From assembly GCA_016292745.1 (NCBI GenBank), contig JAEDFO010000001.1:124001-188000 (forward strand): 64,000 nt of DNA, in the 5' to 3' direction. The notes beneath the pieces are model-generated. The model made no database searches and had not been told where the DNA came from. It saw nothing but the letters and a program-made list of their open reading frames with translations. The stretch is from Muribaculaceae bacterium (lineage in GTDB: Bacteria > Bacteroidota > Bacteroidia > Bacteroidales > Muribaculaceae). The position numbers and the translations under genes are program-made. Shown piece after piece: positions 8,080 to 18,063 of this stretch; position 1 is the first letter of the stretch; each line of letters opens with the position of its first letter.

Positions 8080-9937
8080 TATTTTTCTCTTCTTCAGTTT
8101 TTGATTCGTTATTGTCTTCTGTTGTTGCCTGCTGCTCTACACTATTATCGGATTCTTTTTCTATATTATCCGTTTCTGTTGTTTCTGCATCAGTTTTTTG
8201 TTCCTGAGCTGCTATAGGTTGATTTACTGCAGGAGCAGTATTACTTGCCGGCTTTGATTTTCTGTTACGGCCAGACACTTTTTCCGGTTCCTTAAGCAAT
8301 GATTCCATCTCAGGAGGAACTACGAAAATATCGTCTTTGTCTTTAGGCCGGATTTTTTCATGCCAAGCGAAATCCTGAAGATACATGTCGTTCTTTTTTG
8401 CCAAGAAAAGAGGAATTGCCTTACCAGTAACTTCTGGCCACATATTCAATTTTTCAATCTCACGTTTCATGAATAGGATTTTCAAGAAACTGCTTTCAGT
8501 ACTTATAAGTTTGTTGTAAGTGGAATCGCGCTCAGTCGGATAAAACAAAGCCAAAACGTTTCCACTTACATCAAGCTGTCGGATATCCTTGTTTTCAAAC
8601 AATGCTTCCATACTGTTGCCCGAGAGCTGATTGAAATGCCCTTCGCCAATTTGCTCGGACAGGAACCCAAATTCCGGTAATTTTGCCCAATCGACAGTTG
8701 AATCGTTGAGATGAGCCATAATGATATTACCAGTCACCTGCTTATTGTCGTTCCATATAATAGGATGACGATACATATACATTATCGAGTCGGATGCTGT
8801 GAAACTAATGCTGTCGGCAACACCCTGCATGTCTTTTCTGAAGAATCGCACTTTATAATATGCTGTCATTATGCGAGTGGAATCGTCAGAGTTGACAAAA
8901 GTGCGGATTGTATCGCCATGCATAAAAAGTGTATCGCCCTGAGAAAATTCCATCACACGTGCACGAATAGTTGCAAAAGAGCGTTTGTTGGCCTCGTCAT
9001 GATATCCATAGCCTCCTTCAAGAATCGATGAATTAACCGAATCAGTCAACACCATGTTGCCGAATACTTCGCCAAAATTTTTCTTCTTGTCGTAGAATAT
9101 GGTATCGCCAGTAAGCACTTGGTTATCTTTGGTTACCACGCGCGATCTATTGAATAGAGTCGACTCTTCGGTATCAGTGTTATACCAGCCTAAATCGGAG
9201 TAAATTGTTGTGGTGTCCTGAGCGTGGATTATCGAGGGGCCTACTATGTCTGCAATATGGTTGTTTGTGTTATACTTTAGCGTATCGGTATTAAGAACAA
9301 ACTGTTCGTTGACCAATTCCACATCGTAGAGGAATTCAGCATTCTTGGTATCGGGCGAATACTGTCCGAAAACCGATGAGAGTTCGTTCTTCTCGTCGAC
9401 AATTCTACCACCTTCCATATAATAGCCAATATTAGCATTAAGGTCGTAATCGAGGCTGTCGGTAAAGAGGGTCACGTTGCGGTTTTCCAAGCGCACATTA
9501 TACCTAATCTGAGCTAACTCGTCATCGCCATTGTAGTAAAGCACATCGCCATATACAAACAACGTATCGCCCTGCTCCATTCTCACGTTGCCGAAAGCAT
9601 CCAGTGAATTGGTCTTTTCGTAAAAATGAGCGCTATCGCAGTACATGAACATACCCTCCTTGCGAAACTTCACATTGCCATTCAATACCTGGTAATCAGG
9701 GCTTATTCGCTCATCCATCGACAAACGGTCGGCATACTCGAGAAAGACCTTATTTTTCTGATTTCGGTCTGCATCAGGTATCTGAGGTGTAAATATCTGG
9801 TTTTGTGCATACAATGAAACATACACTGAAAAAATACCCAAAAGGCATAAGACCCAAAATGGAGTCTTATGCCTGAGTATATTGAACTTATACCTTATTC
9901 GTGATATGTAATTATTGCTGTTTTGACCAACCATCAT
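8072..9937 (-). CDS. OstA/LptA-like outer-membrane LPS transport protein
   Basis: The product of about 621 residues starts at ATG 9937 (a second ATG is at 9934; a GTG lies at 9949). It has an N-terminal membrane segment (WVLCLLGIFSVYVSLYA) then repeated OstA-type beta-jellyroll units marked by GNV and DTLF/DSL motifs, for example VLNGNVKF, AFGNVRMEQGDTLF and VYGDVLYYNGD. These domains bind lipid A in LptA, LptC and LptD. The C-terminal 80 residues are low-complexity and acidic (Glu/Asn/Thr-rich), probably disordered. It overlaps the SurA-like gene upstream by 26 bases and mutL downstream by 8. A part in the LPS bridge is inferred from the fold and from the three adjacent periplasmic chaperones. 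Confidence 0.88.
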   Translation of the reverse strand: MMVGQNSNNYISRIRYKFNILRHKTPFWVLCLLGIFSVYVSLYAQNQIFTPQIPDADRNQKNKVFLEYADRLSMDERISPDYQVLNGNVKFRKEGMFMYCDSAHFYEKTNSLDAFGNVRMEQGDTLFVYGDVLYYNGDDELAQIRYNVRLENRNVTLFTDSLDYDLNANIGYYMEGGRIVDEKNELSSVFGQYSPDTKNAEFLYDVELVNEQFVLNTDTLKYNTNNHIADIVGPSIIHAQDTTTIYSDLGWYNTDTEESTLFNRSRVVTKDNQVLTGDTIFYDKKKNFGEVFGNMVLTDSVNSSILEGGYGYHDEANKRSFATIRARVMEFSQGDTLFMHGDTIRTFVNSDDSTRIMTAYYKVRFFRKDMQGVADSISFTASDSIMYMYRHPIIWNDNKQVTGNIIMAHLNDSTVDWAKLPEFGFLSEQIGEGHFNQLSGNSMEALFENKDIRQLDVSGNVLALFYPTERDSTYNKLISTESSFLKILFMKREIEKLNMWPEVTGKAIPLFLAKKNDMYLQDFAWHEKIRPKDKDDIFVVPPEMESLLKEPEKVSGRNRKSKPASNTAPAVNQPIAAQEQKTDAETTETDNIEKESDNSVEQQATTEDNNESKTEEEKNNE

Positions 9938-11267
9938 ACTTAAACTCACAATTCTTCCAACCTTCTTCGATTCTTACGAATGTTTCTTTCTGTTTTTTCT
10001 TAACCCAGTCTTCTATAATCTTTTCTCGTTGCGATTCTTCATACATGTTTTTCAGCACTTGATAATCGTCGGACATATTAGCTTTATGGCCTTCGATACG
10101 GTTTTTAAGCTTAACGATAGCAACGATTTCACGATTACTTTTTGGATCACGCATAATAAAGGGCTCAGATATGTCGCCCACCTGCATCTCATCAACCTTT
10201 TTGGCTATTTCTTGAGGCAACTCCGACATCTGGAATCTGGTGGAACCTTCATCGCTCTTGGTGTTGAGCATAATACCCTTATTGTTCTTGCTGTCCTTAT
10301 CTTGTGAAACATATTGAGCAGCATCCTCAAAAGTGAATTTCTTTTCCATGATATCGCTTCGAAGCGAATCGAGACGATGCAAAGCATCGGTCAAGTCCTT
10401 TTCTGCCACCTTAGGCTGGAGTAATATATGACGGCAGTTAATACGGTCGCCGCGCTTCTCAATAAGCTGAATAATGTGGAAACCAAATTCTGTTTCAACA
10501 ATCTTCGACACTTTCTTCGGGTCGTTCAAACTGAAAGCAACACTTGCAAATTCCGGCACGAAACGACTACGTTCAGAAAAACCAAGCTCGCCACCATACA
10601 TAGCCGATCCGGTATCCTCGGAATAGAGAATTGCGAGAGTAGAGAATTCACTTTCTCCTGAATTAACACGATTAGCAAAATCTCTTAAACGTGACTTAAC
10701 TTCGTCGATTTGTTGTTTTGGAATCACTGGATTAAGTGTTATAATCTGTACCTCAACTTGTTTGGCGACATACGGAATCTTGTCCTCGGTCTGACTCTTA
10801 TAGAATTTGTTTACATCCGAAGGGGTGGCCTTAACATTCTTTGTAAGGTTACGCTGCACCTCTTGAATTGTATATTGGTTGCGGATAGTTTCCATAAGTG
10901 TTTCCTTAATTTCAGGAAGAGGTTTCTTGAAATAAGTTTCAACTTTTTCCTTCGAGCCAATGTTAGTGATAAAGTAGTTGATTCGGCGGTCGACTTCCTG
11001 AAGCACCATAGCATCCTGAACTTCTACTGTATCGATTTTAGCCTGATGGAGAAACAATTTTTCCACAGCCATACGCTCGGGAATAACACAATAAGGGTCA
11101 CCCTCTAACGATTCGGTGTCATACTGCATTTGCATATACTGCTCCTCAATCTCCGATTTATAAATCGGTTCGTCTCCAACTACCCAAGCAATTTCTTCGA
11201 CTATATTATTGGCCATTGCAGTAAAAGCTACCAGCATGAGCACGAGAAAGCTAAACTTTGATTTCAC
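9912..11267 (-). CDS. SurA-like periplasmic peptidyl-prolyl isomerase
   Basis: The likely start is GTG 11267, which gives a clean signal peptide (MKSKFSFLVLMLVAFTAMA); a TTG at 11276 is the only earlier option. The mature protein of about 430 residues has a SurA-like N-terminal chaperone region (WVVGDEPIYKSEIEEQ) and two parvulin domains. The first has the YGGELGFSERSRFVPEF signature; the second begins at CRHILLQP and is more divergent. SurA proteins escort unfolded outer-membrane proteins to the BAM machinery. It sits 10 bases after the lipoprotein gene and overlaps the OstA-like gene, so all are in one transcript. Confidence 0.9.
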   Translation of the reverse strand: MKSKFSFLVLMLVAFTAMANNIVEEIAWVVGDEPIYKSEIEEQYMQMQYDTESLEGDPYCVIPERMAVEKLFLHQAKIDTVEVQDAMVLQEVDRRINYFITNIGSKEKVETYFKKPLPEIKETLMETIRNQYTIQEVQRNLTKNVKATPSDVNKFYKSQTEDKIPYVAKQVEVQIITLNPVIPKQQIDEVKSRLRDFANRVNSGESEFSTLAILYSEDTGSAMYGGELGFSERSRFVPEFASVAFSLNDPKKVSKIVETEFGFHIIQLIEKRGDRINCRHILLQPKVAEKDLTDALHRLDSLRSDIMEKKFTFEDAAQYVSQDKDSKNNKGIMLNTKSDEGSTRFQMSELPQEIAKKVDEMQVGDISEPFIMRDPKSNREIVAIVKLKNRIEGHKANMSDDYQVLKNMYEESQREKIIEDWVKKKQKETFVRIEEGWKNCEFKYDGWSKQQ

Positions 11268-11277
11268 TGTTAACAAA

Positions 11278-12141
11278 TTAATAGGTTTTATCTATATAAA
11301 ATTTTATATCACCCGATGATAAAGCATCGTCGTAAAGATGCTTCTTCAACTCTTTGTCGAATTGGCGTTGATTGATATTCACGTACTTCTCCTTTATTTG
11401 AGGTTTTGCCACAGGATACGGCATTATATCACCTACATTACGTAATTCGAAAAAGTTTAGCAAATATACAAAACCATTATCAGATAATTCGTATGTTTTA
11501 TTTGTTTTAACGTAATTGTCAGCATTTTCTAATGAAGCGGGGAATCTACTTATTACATCTTTCAATCGTGTCCATTCATCGCCAAAATAATAATATTCGA
11601 TGGTTTCGTCGAGTGCAAGTTTCTCGATTTTATCGATATAAACCTTGACATTCGAATGATTAAGTAACGATTTTATACTTTTAAGATCTTTATGCGAAGC
11701 TGGGACTCGAAGCATCAGCCCTTCCACATATGGTTCCGTGAGAACAAATTCTGCACTGTTTTGCTCATAAAAAGCTTGCATAACACTCTCTGGTATGGAG
11801 TATATAGTATCGTTTTGTAGCATCAACTGCCTACGATATTCATATATTATTAGTGTGGTTCGATATTCGTCGACAAGACGGTCAATAGCCGACATATCGG
11901 GAATGTTTCTTAAGGCGACTTGCTTGAGCAAACGGTTTTCAATCCAGTTCCTGACATAAGCGTCAGCCTGTTTAATACTGTCGGTAGGCTGAAGTTTTTT
12001 TTCAATATTGTCAACCACCTCTTTCCTACTGAGCTGTTCGCCACCAACAGATACAAGAATGTCTTCCTTCACTTCCTTTTCGTTGGCACACGAAACCACC
12101 AAGAATAAAAGGAGAGATAGAAAGAAGACATTCTTAAGCAT
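11278..12141 (-). CDS. SurA-N-like lipoprotein, PpiC-associated chaperone
   Basis: This 287-residue protein begins with a lipoprotein signal (LFLVVSCANE, acyl Cys at about residue 18). The mature N-terminus VGGEQLSRKEVVDNIEKKL resembles the start of SurA-type chaperone domains, and the rest is helical. No parvulin catalytic core such as GGxLG is visible. It probably acts as a membrane-anchored, non-catalytic chaperone for exported proteins; this is inferred from its place between two parvulin genes. ATG 12141 lies 33 bases after the preceding gene. Confidence 0.75.
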   Translation of the reverse strand: MLKNVFFLSLLLFLVVSCANEKEVKEDILVSVGGEQLSRKEVVDNIEKKLQPTDSIKQADAYVRNWIENRLLKQVALRNIPDMSAIDRLVDEYRTTLIIYEYRRQLMLQNDTIYSIPESVMQAFYEQNSAEFVLTEPYVEGLMLRVPASHKDLKSIKSLLNHSNVKVYIDKIEKLALDETIEYYYFGDEWTRLKDVISRFPASLENADNYVKTNKTYELSDNGFVYLLNFFELRNVGDIMPYPVAKPQIKEKYVNINQRQFDKELKKHLYDDALSSGDIKFYIDKTY

Positions 12142-12174
12142 AACTCAGAGTATTATGCCCTGAACATTGAGATA

Positions 12175-14094
12175 TTATTTCGATTTCAGTTTATTCAGGA
12201 CCTTGTTGTTTAGCTTTACTTTATATTTAGTCTTGAGTTCTTCAACCCAACGTGCCTCAAGAACATTTTGATAATCAGAAGTTACTTGACCACGAACATC
12301 GTTTACATTTTCAGGAACTGAAACAATTTTACCGTCGTAGGTGAAATAGACAGGATATTTCTTGTTAGGATTTACGAATGTTGAATCTTTCTTGAAAACA
12401 AGAGCATCGATTAGTTTGTTCTCACCTTCCGATACAAGCATTCTATCTATTCTCACATGATGCTTATGAGCCTTTTTAAGAGTCGAGACAAGGCTGTCAA
12501 CACCAATTGAAGGCAATTCAGACTTAATCAACGATGCGATGCTGTCATTTTCGGTCTGGATAAGGAAACCTTTATATTTTGGTGATTCCCATTTATACTT
12601 GTCCTTATTCTCATTGAAGTAATTCTCAAGTCCTTCAGCATCCTTCGATGCACGATCCCATACTTTTTGATTGCTAATTTCAAACAACAACAAACCGTCG
12701 CGATACTCATTCAGCAAATTAGAGAAATCAGCATATTTGTTGGGGAGAATACTTATCTCGTAATCAATTATTGCTTTCTCTACAGCGGTGTTGATGTTAT
12801 CGTCGACAACAGATTCTTTAGATGCCATTGGATCTTGACTGGCAGTCCATGAAGCAACGACATCTGCCACAGTAACTTTGTTCTTGACGAAAGTTGCTAC
12901 CGGCAATTTGCTGTTACTCAGCGATGCAATAGCCGCAGAATCGCTTACAGCTGTTGTTAAAGCATTAAGTATAGCATCACGACCTTTTGGATCGAGTTTC
13001 AATTTGTACTCTTCTTTGAGCTGACGCAATTTCTCTGCCCGTGCTTCACCAGCACGGCTGTCGCGTTCGATATTCATCATGATGTTGTCCTTGACCGATT
13101 CAAAATCCTGTACACCACGCGAATCAAGTTTCTTTATAATGTGATATCCGTAGGCTGTAGCAATCGGTTCACTCATTTCTCCATTATTCAAGGCGAATGC
13201 AACAGACTCGAATTCAGGTACCATTCTACCAGAGCCAAACCAAGGGAGTCGTCCTCCTTGACTCTTCGACCCTGGGTCATCAGATTCGGTCTTTGCCAAT
13301 TCATCAAAAGAAGCGCCAGCCTTGAGCTCAGCATAAATACTGTCGATTTTTGCTTTAGCTGCATTACGCACTTCGTCAGTTGCATTTTTATCGACCAACT
13401 TAAGGATGTGCTGAACAAACACTTGGCCTCTTGTTGGGCGGCGATCCAATACTTTTACAAAGTGATATCCGAATGCTGTTTTAAATACCTCAGATATACC
13501 ACCCACAGGAGTGTTATATGCAACCACTTCAAATTCGTATGGCAGCGAACCCGACATAATGAAGCCAAGATTTCCTTTATTACGAGGTGCGCTCTTGTCG
13601 ATTGAATACTTTGCGGCCAATTCACCGAAATCCTCACCATTGAGCACACACTGACGGATGCTGTCCAAACGGTTTTTCGATACTAAGGCACTTTGCGTTG
13701 CAGGGTCCTTCAATGGGAGCATTATATGTGCCACCTCTACTTCCTCCTTTTTACGCTCGTATGCTTCGTGCGCCAATCGATCGTTAACAGTCTTATCCTC
13801 GAGATAAGTCTTGGCAAGATCGGCTCGATAGCCATTGAATTCGTCGATAAAAGTTTTGGTGGTATCAATACCTGCAGCCTCGGCATCAGCAACCTTCATC
13901 TTATATGTAACAAACATATCTACATATTTATCGAAGGGCTGCTCTTCCAATTGCTGTTGTTTATTTTTATTGTAAAGATATTCAAACTCAGAAAGTTTTA
14001 CATCTTTACCGTTAACTGTCATTGCAACGGGGTCTTTGGCCGATGCACAGAGTGCAAATAATGCCAATGAACCTGCTAATAAACTATTTTTCAT
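12175..14094 (-). CDS. Periplasmic peptidyl-prolyl isomerase with two parvulin domains
   Basis: From ATG 14094 (a TTG at 14103 is less likely) the product is about 639 residues with signal MKNSLLAGSLALFALCASA. The N-terminal chaperone part (VNGKDVKLSEFEYLYNK) is followed by tandem parvulin domains at about 120-220 (HIMLPLKD, KGNLGFIMSG, FGYHFVKV) and 225-330 (QHILKLVD, GGRLPWFGSGRMVPEFE, YGYHIIKK), then a helical C-terminal half. Tandem PPIase cores on a SurA-like scaffold indicate a chaperone for outer-membrane proteins. It is the first gene of the chain that continues through mutL and has its own promoter upstream. Confidence 0.93.
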   Translation of the reverse strand: MKNSLLAGSLALFALCASAKDPVAMTVNGKDVKLSEFEYLYNKNKQQQLEEQPFDKYVDMFVTYKMKVADAEAAGIDTTKTFIDEFNGYRADLAKTYLEDKTVNDRLAHEAYERKKEEVEVAHIMLPLKDPATQSALVSKNRLDSIRQCVLNGEDFGELAAKYSIDKSAPRNKGNLGFIMSGSLPYEFEVVAYNTPVGGISEVFKTAFGYHFVKVLDRRPTRGQVFVQHILKLVDKNATDEVRNAAKAKIDSIYAELKAGASFDELAKTESDDPGSKSQGGRLPWFGSGRMVPEFESVAFALNNGEMSEPIATAYGYHIIKKLDSRGVQDFESVKDNIMMNIERDSRAGEARAEKLRQLKEEYKLKLDPKGRDAILNALTTAVSDSAAIASLSNSKLPVATFVKNKVTVADVVASWTASQDPMASKESVVDDNINTAVEKAIIDYEISILPNKYADFSNLLNEYRDGLLLFEISNQKVWDRASKDAEGLENYFNENKDKYKWESPKYKGFLIQTENDSIASLIKSELPSIGVDSLVSTLKKAHKHHVRIDRMLVSEGENKLIDALVFKKDSTFVNPNKKYPVYFTYDGKIVSVPENVNDVRGQVTSDYQNVLEARWVEELKTKYKVKLNNKVLNKLKSK

Positions 14095-14118
14095 GTTAAT
14101 CAAATATTTATTACATTA

Positions 14119-14126
14119 CAAAAATA
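14119..14126 (-). promoter_or_regulatory. -7 box of the chaperone/OstA/mutL operon
   Basis: The minus-strand sequence TATTTTTG matches the Bacteroidetes -7 consensus TAnnTTTG and lies about 25 bases before ATG 14094. No clear -33 TTTG is seen, so this is a moderate call. Confidence 0.5.
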
Positions 14127-14161
14127 GTAACGTAACAACTATAGATTTTATTGTATAAGCA

Positions 14162-15637
14162 TTAGCCTCTGCTGTAATTCGGAGCTTCGCTTGTTATGGT
14201 CACATCGTGTGGATGGCTTTCAGCCACACCGGCACCAGTGATTCGAGTAAACTGTGCTGTATGCAGTTTCTCGATGTTTTCAGCGCCACAATAACCCATA
14301 CCGGCACGAAGGCCACCAAGCATCTGGTAGGTTACCTCGTAGAGAGAGCCCTTATATGGGACACGTGCAGCAATACCTTCCGGAACGAGCTTTTTGTTGT
14401 CGGTCTGGTCAGCTTGGAAATAACGATCTTTCGAGCCCTTTTCCATTGCCTCGAGCGAGCCCATTCCACGATATGTCTTGTATTTACGGCCATTAAAAAT
14501 AACTGTTTCGCCCGGAGACTCTTCAACTCCTGCAAGCATACCGCCAAGCATAACTGAATATGCACCAGCAGCAAGAGCTTTAACTATATCGCCTGAGTAA
14601 CGGATACCACCGTCAGCAATCAATGGAATTCCATACGATTCCAAAGCTTTAGCCACGTCGTACACAGCGCTCAATTGCGGAACACCAACACCGGCAATAA
14701 CACGAGTTGTACAAATTGAACCGGGGCCAATACCAACCTTAACACCATCAGCGCCATTATCGGCAAGGAACTTAGCAGCTTCACCAGTAGCTATGTTACC
14801 AACAACTACATCAATTCCTTTGAAATTAGCTTTAACCTCTTTTAAAACGCCGACAACACCACGAGAGTGTCCGTGTGCAGTGTCGATAACAATCGCATCT
14901 ACACCGGCATTAACCAAAGCCTCAACGCGCTGCATGCTGTCCTTTGTAACACCAACACCAGCAGCCACCCTCAAACGGCCGAGCGAATCTTTACATGCAT
15001 TTGGTTTGTCCTTTGCCTTTGTTATATCCTTGTAAGTAACGAGGCCAATGAGTTTACCAGATTTGTCAACAACGGGAAGCTTTTCAATCTTGTGCATCTG
15101 CAGGATTTCAGCAGCTTGTTCAAGATTCGTCGATTGACTTGTAGTTATTAGATTTTCCTTAGTCATCACCTCGCAAATGGGGCGATTGATGTCACGCTCG
15201 AAACGTAGATCACGATTTGTGACGATACCACAAAGAATACCTTCGGCATCTACAACAGGGATACCTCCAATATGATATTCTTTCATCATATTCAAGGCAT
15301 CACCAACTTTGGAGGCAATAGAAATGGTTACAGGATCGTAAATCATACCGTTCTCGGCACGTTTTACGGCATGCACCTGACGTGCTTGCTCCTCAATTGG
15401 CATGTTCTTGTGAATTACGCCGATACCACCTTCTCGAGCAATTGCAATGGCAAGGCTCGACTCGGTCACGGTATCCATGGCGGCAGAAACCAACGGAACA
15501 TTCAATTCAATGTTACGGGAAAAGCGTGTCTTTAAATCTACTTGATTTGGAAGTACCTCTGAATAAGCTGGGATTAACAGGACGTCATCAAAAGTGAGAC
15601 CATCCATTTTAACTCTATCTGCAATAAATGATGACAT
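14162..15637 (-). CDS. guaB: IMP dehydrogenase
   Basis: This 491-residue enzyme oxidises IMP to XMP, the committed step of GMP synthesis. The TIM-barrel starts DGLTFDDVLLIPAYSEVLP, the catalytic Cys is in GIGPGSICTTR, the IMP-binding stretch IADGGIRYSGD is present, and the mobile flap contains KYKTYRGMGSL. Two CBS domains occupy about residues 95-210 (inserted in the barrel), which normally sense purine nucleotides. Length is standard. It is separated from the chaperone operon by a 67-base gap containing another promoter, so it may be transcribed on its own. Confidence 0.98.
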   Translation of the reverse strand: MSSFIADRVKMDGLTFDDVLLIPAYSEVLPNQVDLKTRFSRNIELNVPLVSAAMDTVTESSLAIAIAREGGIGVIHKNMPIEEQARQVHAVKRAENGMIYDPVTISIASKVGDALNMMKEYHIGGIPVVDAEGILCGIVTNRDLRFERDINRPICEVMTKENLITTSQSTNLEQAAEILQMHKIEKLPVVDKSGKLIGLVTYKDITKAKDKPNACKDSLGRLRVAAGVGVTKDSMQRVEALVNAGVDAIVIDTAHGHSRGVVGVLKEVKANFKGIDVVVGNIATGEAAKFLADNGADGVKVGIGPGSICTTRVIAGVGVPQLSAVYDVAKALESYGIPLIADGGIRYSGDIVKALAAGAYSVMLGGMLAGVEESPGETVIFNGRKYKTYRGMGSLEAMEKGSKDRYFQADQTDNKKLVPEGIAARVPYKGSLYEVTYQMLGGLRAGMGYCGAENIEKLHTAQFTRITGAGVAESHPHDVTITSEAPNYSRG

Positions 15638-15665
15638 AAGATATATGTATTGTTTTTATTGCACG

Positions 15666-15673
15666 CAAAGTTA
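15666..15673 (-). promoter_or_regulatory. -7 box of guaB
   Basis: The minus-strand TAACTTTG matches TAnnTTTG and lies about 29 bases before the guaB ATG. The -33 element is not clear. Confidence 0.5.
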
Positions 15674-15720
15674 AGAATTTTCGGACAAATATGTTGTATT
15701 TTTCTGCCAATATTTTATTG

Positions 15721-15762
15721 AAAAAGTATTAGGCTGCCACATGGAAAGCAGCAGCCTAATAC
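15721..15762 (-). terminator. Terminator of recQ
   Basis: A perfect 12-base stem (GTATTAGGCTGC paired with GCAGCCTAATAC, 13-base loop) lies 18 bases after the recQ stop. Read on the minus strand it is followed by a run of five T, a classic Rho-independent terminator that also insulates guaB. Confidence 0.88.
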
Positions 15763-15780
15763 GATTCTATCACTGAGTGA

Positions 15781-17964
15781 TTAGTTTGCCAGTTCCGAAA
15801 GGAACTTTATTCGGATTAATCTTATTTCCTCCTCGGTGTAATCGTTGCCGAGCTCGTTGATGGCGTCTTCGAGGTTATCGCTTTCACTACCCTTGAAATA
15901 TTCAAAAATATCGAGCTGGTGGTCGGGGTCCATTACCTCATCAAGGAAGTAGTCGATATTGATTTTAGTTCCAGAATACACTATTGCTTCTACCTCGTTG
16001 AGCAATTCATCGAATTCAAGGCCTTTCGACTCGGCCAACTCATCGAGAGCTATCTTTCGGTCGATGGCTTGAATAATTGAAATCTTAAGTTTGCTCTTAT
16101 TCGGCATAATGCGTACGCGAAGGTCTTCAGGACGTTCAATCTCGTTTTCTTCTACATGACGTTTGATAACCTTGACAAACTCTTCACCATAGCGTTTAGC
16201 CTTGCCGGCACCGACGCCAGGAACATTCTGCAATTCCTCGATACTTATTGGATAAGTTGTAGCCATAGCCTCGAGCGATGGGTCCTGGAAAATTACGTAA
16301 GGCGGCAATTGAAGGTTCTTTGCTATTTTCTTACGCAAATCCTTCAGAATTGAGTATAGTTCAGGGTCAACAGCACACGATGCACCGCCTTTAATAGGTA
16401 TTTCATCTATGTTGTTCTCGCTATAATCGTTATCTTCAACAATTTTGAACGACACAGGCTTCTTCAAAAAACTATGTCCGGCTTTTGTAACCTTGAGCAA
16501 ACCGTAATTCTCGATATCCTTATCAAGATATCCAGCAATAATGGCTTGACGGATTACAGCCATAAGACGACGCTCGTCGTCGGCACCCATAGTACCGAAC
16601 ATCTCAAGTTCGTCGTGATTATACGACTTAATTTCGTTAGTTTCTTTACCAATAAGAATATTGGTAATGTAATCAGCCTTGAATTTTTCCTTAAGCGCAA
16701 GAATGGTTTCAATAATTGCGCACAAATCGTCTTTTGCTTCCACTTGTTTTTTGGGATTTAGACAGTTGTCACAGTTCCCACAATTATCCTGATTATAATC
16801 CTCGCCGAAATAATGCAGAAGAGTGCGGCGGCGACACAACGATGACTCGGCATACGATGCTGTTTCGAGCAGCAACTGCTTACCGATTTCCTGTTCAGCC
16901 ACAGGCTTCCCCTGCATGAATTTCTCAAGTTTCTGTAAATCCTTATTGGTATAGAAGGTGATGCATTGTCCTTCACCGCCATCTCTGCCGGCCCGACCGG
17001 TTTCTTGATAGTATCCTTCGAGGCTCTTGGGAATGTCGTAGTGAATCACATAGCGAACATCCGGTTTGTCGATACCCATGCCGAAAGCTATTGTTGCCAC
17101 AATGACATCGCACTTCTCAAGAAGGAACGCATCCTGATTGGCAGAACGAGTGGCGCTGTCCATGCCAGCATGATATGGCAAGGCATTAATATCGTTAACC
17201 ACCAAGGTCTCGGCCAATTCCTCGACTTTCTTACGGCTCAGGCAATAGACTATTCCGCTCTTGCCTTCCTGCGATTTGATATAGCGAATGAGGTCTTTAT
17301 CTACATCCTTTGTTTTAGGCCTTACTTCATAATAAAGGTTTGGCCGGTTAAACGACGACTTAAACACAGCGGCCTTGGTCATACCGAGGTTTTTCTGTAT
17401 GTCGTGCTGAACCTTAGGCGTAGCAGTTGCAGTGAGAGCGATAAGCGGACGAGGACCGATTTCGTTGATAATCGGGCGAATTCTGCGATATTCGGGGCGG
17501 AAATCGTGTCCCCACTCCGAAATACAGTGAGCTTCGTCGACGGCATAAAACGAGATTTTAATCGTTTTAAGAAAATCGATGTTCTCCTCTTTTGTGAGGG
17601 ATTCGGGGGCGACATAAAGAAGTTTAGTCTTTCCCGAGGAAACATCGCTCTTAACCATGTCGATAGCTTGCTTATTGAGCGATGAATTCAGGAAGTGAGC
17701 CACTCCATCTTCGTCGCTGAAATTACGCATTGCGTCCACCTGGTTCTTCATCAAGGCAATCAACGGTGAAATTACAATAGCAGTTCCTTCCATAATCAAC
17801 GATGGCAACTGGTAGCAAAGCGACTTGCCGCCACCGGTTGGCATAAGCACAAAGGTGTCCTTCTCGTTTATCAGGTTCTCGATTATTTGCTCTTGATTAC
17901 CTTTAAACGAATCAAAACCGAAATGCTTTTTAAGCTCTGTATGGAGAAAATCTTTGCTTTGCAT
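15781..17964 (-). CDS. recQ: ATP-dependent DNA helicase RecQ
   Basis: This 727-residue 3'-5' superfamily 2 helicase acts in recombination and replication-fork repair. Visible are Walker A TGGGKS near residue 45, DEAHCISEWGHDFRP near 140, the helicase C motif QETGRAGRDG, and the zinc-binding cluster with CRRR and CGNCDNC around 375-400. These are followed by RQC and HRDC-type domains (LPPYVIFQD, LQNVPGVGAGKAKRYG). The final 130 residues are an acidic extension beyond the HRDC, longer than E. coli RecQ (609 residues). It is flanked by its own promoter and terminator. Confidence 0.97.
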   Translation of the reverse strand: MQSKDFLHTELKKHFGFDSFKGNQEQIIENLINEKDTFVLMPTGGGKSLCYQLPSLIMEGTAIVISPLIALMKNQVDAMRNFSDEDGVAHFLNSSLNKQAIDMVKSDVSSGKTKLLYVAPESLTKEENIDFLKTIKISFYAVDEAHCISEWGHDFRPEYRRIRPIINEIGPRPLIALTATATPKVQHDIQKNLGMTKAAVFKSSFNRPNLYYEVRPKTKDVDKDLIRYIKSQEGKSGIVYCLSRKKVEELAETLVVNDINALPYHAGMDSATRSANQDAFLLEKCDVIVATIAFGMGIDKPDVRYVIHYDIPKSLEGYYQETGRAGRDGGEGQCITFYTNKDLQKLEKFMQGKPVAEQEIGKQLLLETASYAESSLCRRRTLLHYFGEDYNQDNCGNCDNCLNPKKQVEAKDDLCAIIETILALKEKFKADYITNILIGKETNEIKSYNHDELEMFGTMGADDERRLMAVIRQAIIAGYLDKDIENYGLLKVTKAGHSFLKKPVSFKIVEDNDYSENNIDEIPIKGGASCAVDPELYSILKDLRKKIAKNLQLPPYVIFQDPSLEAMATTYPISIEELQNVPGVGAGKAKRYGEEFVKVIKRHVEENEIERPEDLRVRIMPNKSKLKISIIQAIDRKIALDELAESKGLEFDELLNEVEAIVYSGTKINIDYFLDEVMDPDHQLDIFEYFKGSESDNLEDAINELGNDYTEEEIRLIRIKFLSELAN

Positions 17965-17998
17965 CGTTATACCTTGATGAAATTATACTTCTATACAA

Positions 17999-18029
17999 CA
18001 AAAATAAACTTCACCAACTAGAAATCCAA
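17999..18029 (-). promoter_or_regulatory. Promoter of recQ
   Basis: On the minus strand TTGG (18029-18026) and TATTTTTG (18006-17999) are separated by 19 bases, fitting the Bacteroidetes promoter. It predicts a start site about 30 bases before ATG 17964. Confidence 0.5.
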
Positions 18030-18063
18030 CTTTTTTCAGTAAATAATTGTGAGTATTCTTTTA

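Noticed and set aside
16966..17685. Open frame of 239 codons opposite recQ
   Set aside because: It lies fully antisense to the conserved helicase core, has no recognisable motif or promoter, and is explained by codon bias of the real gene.
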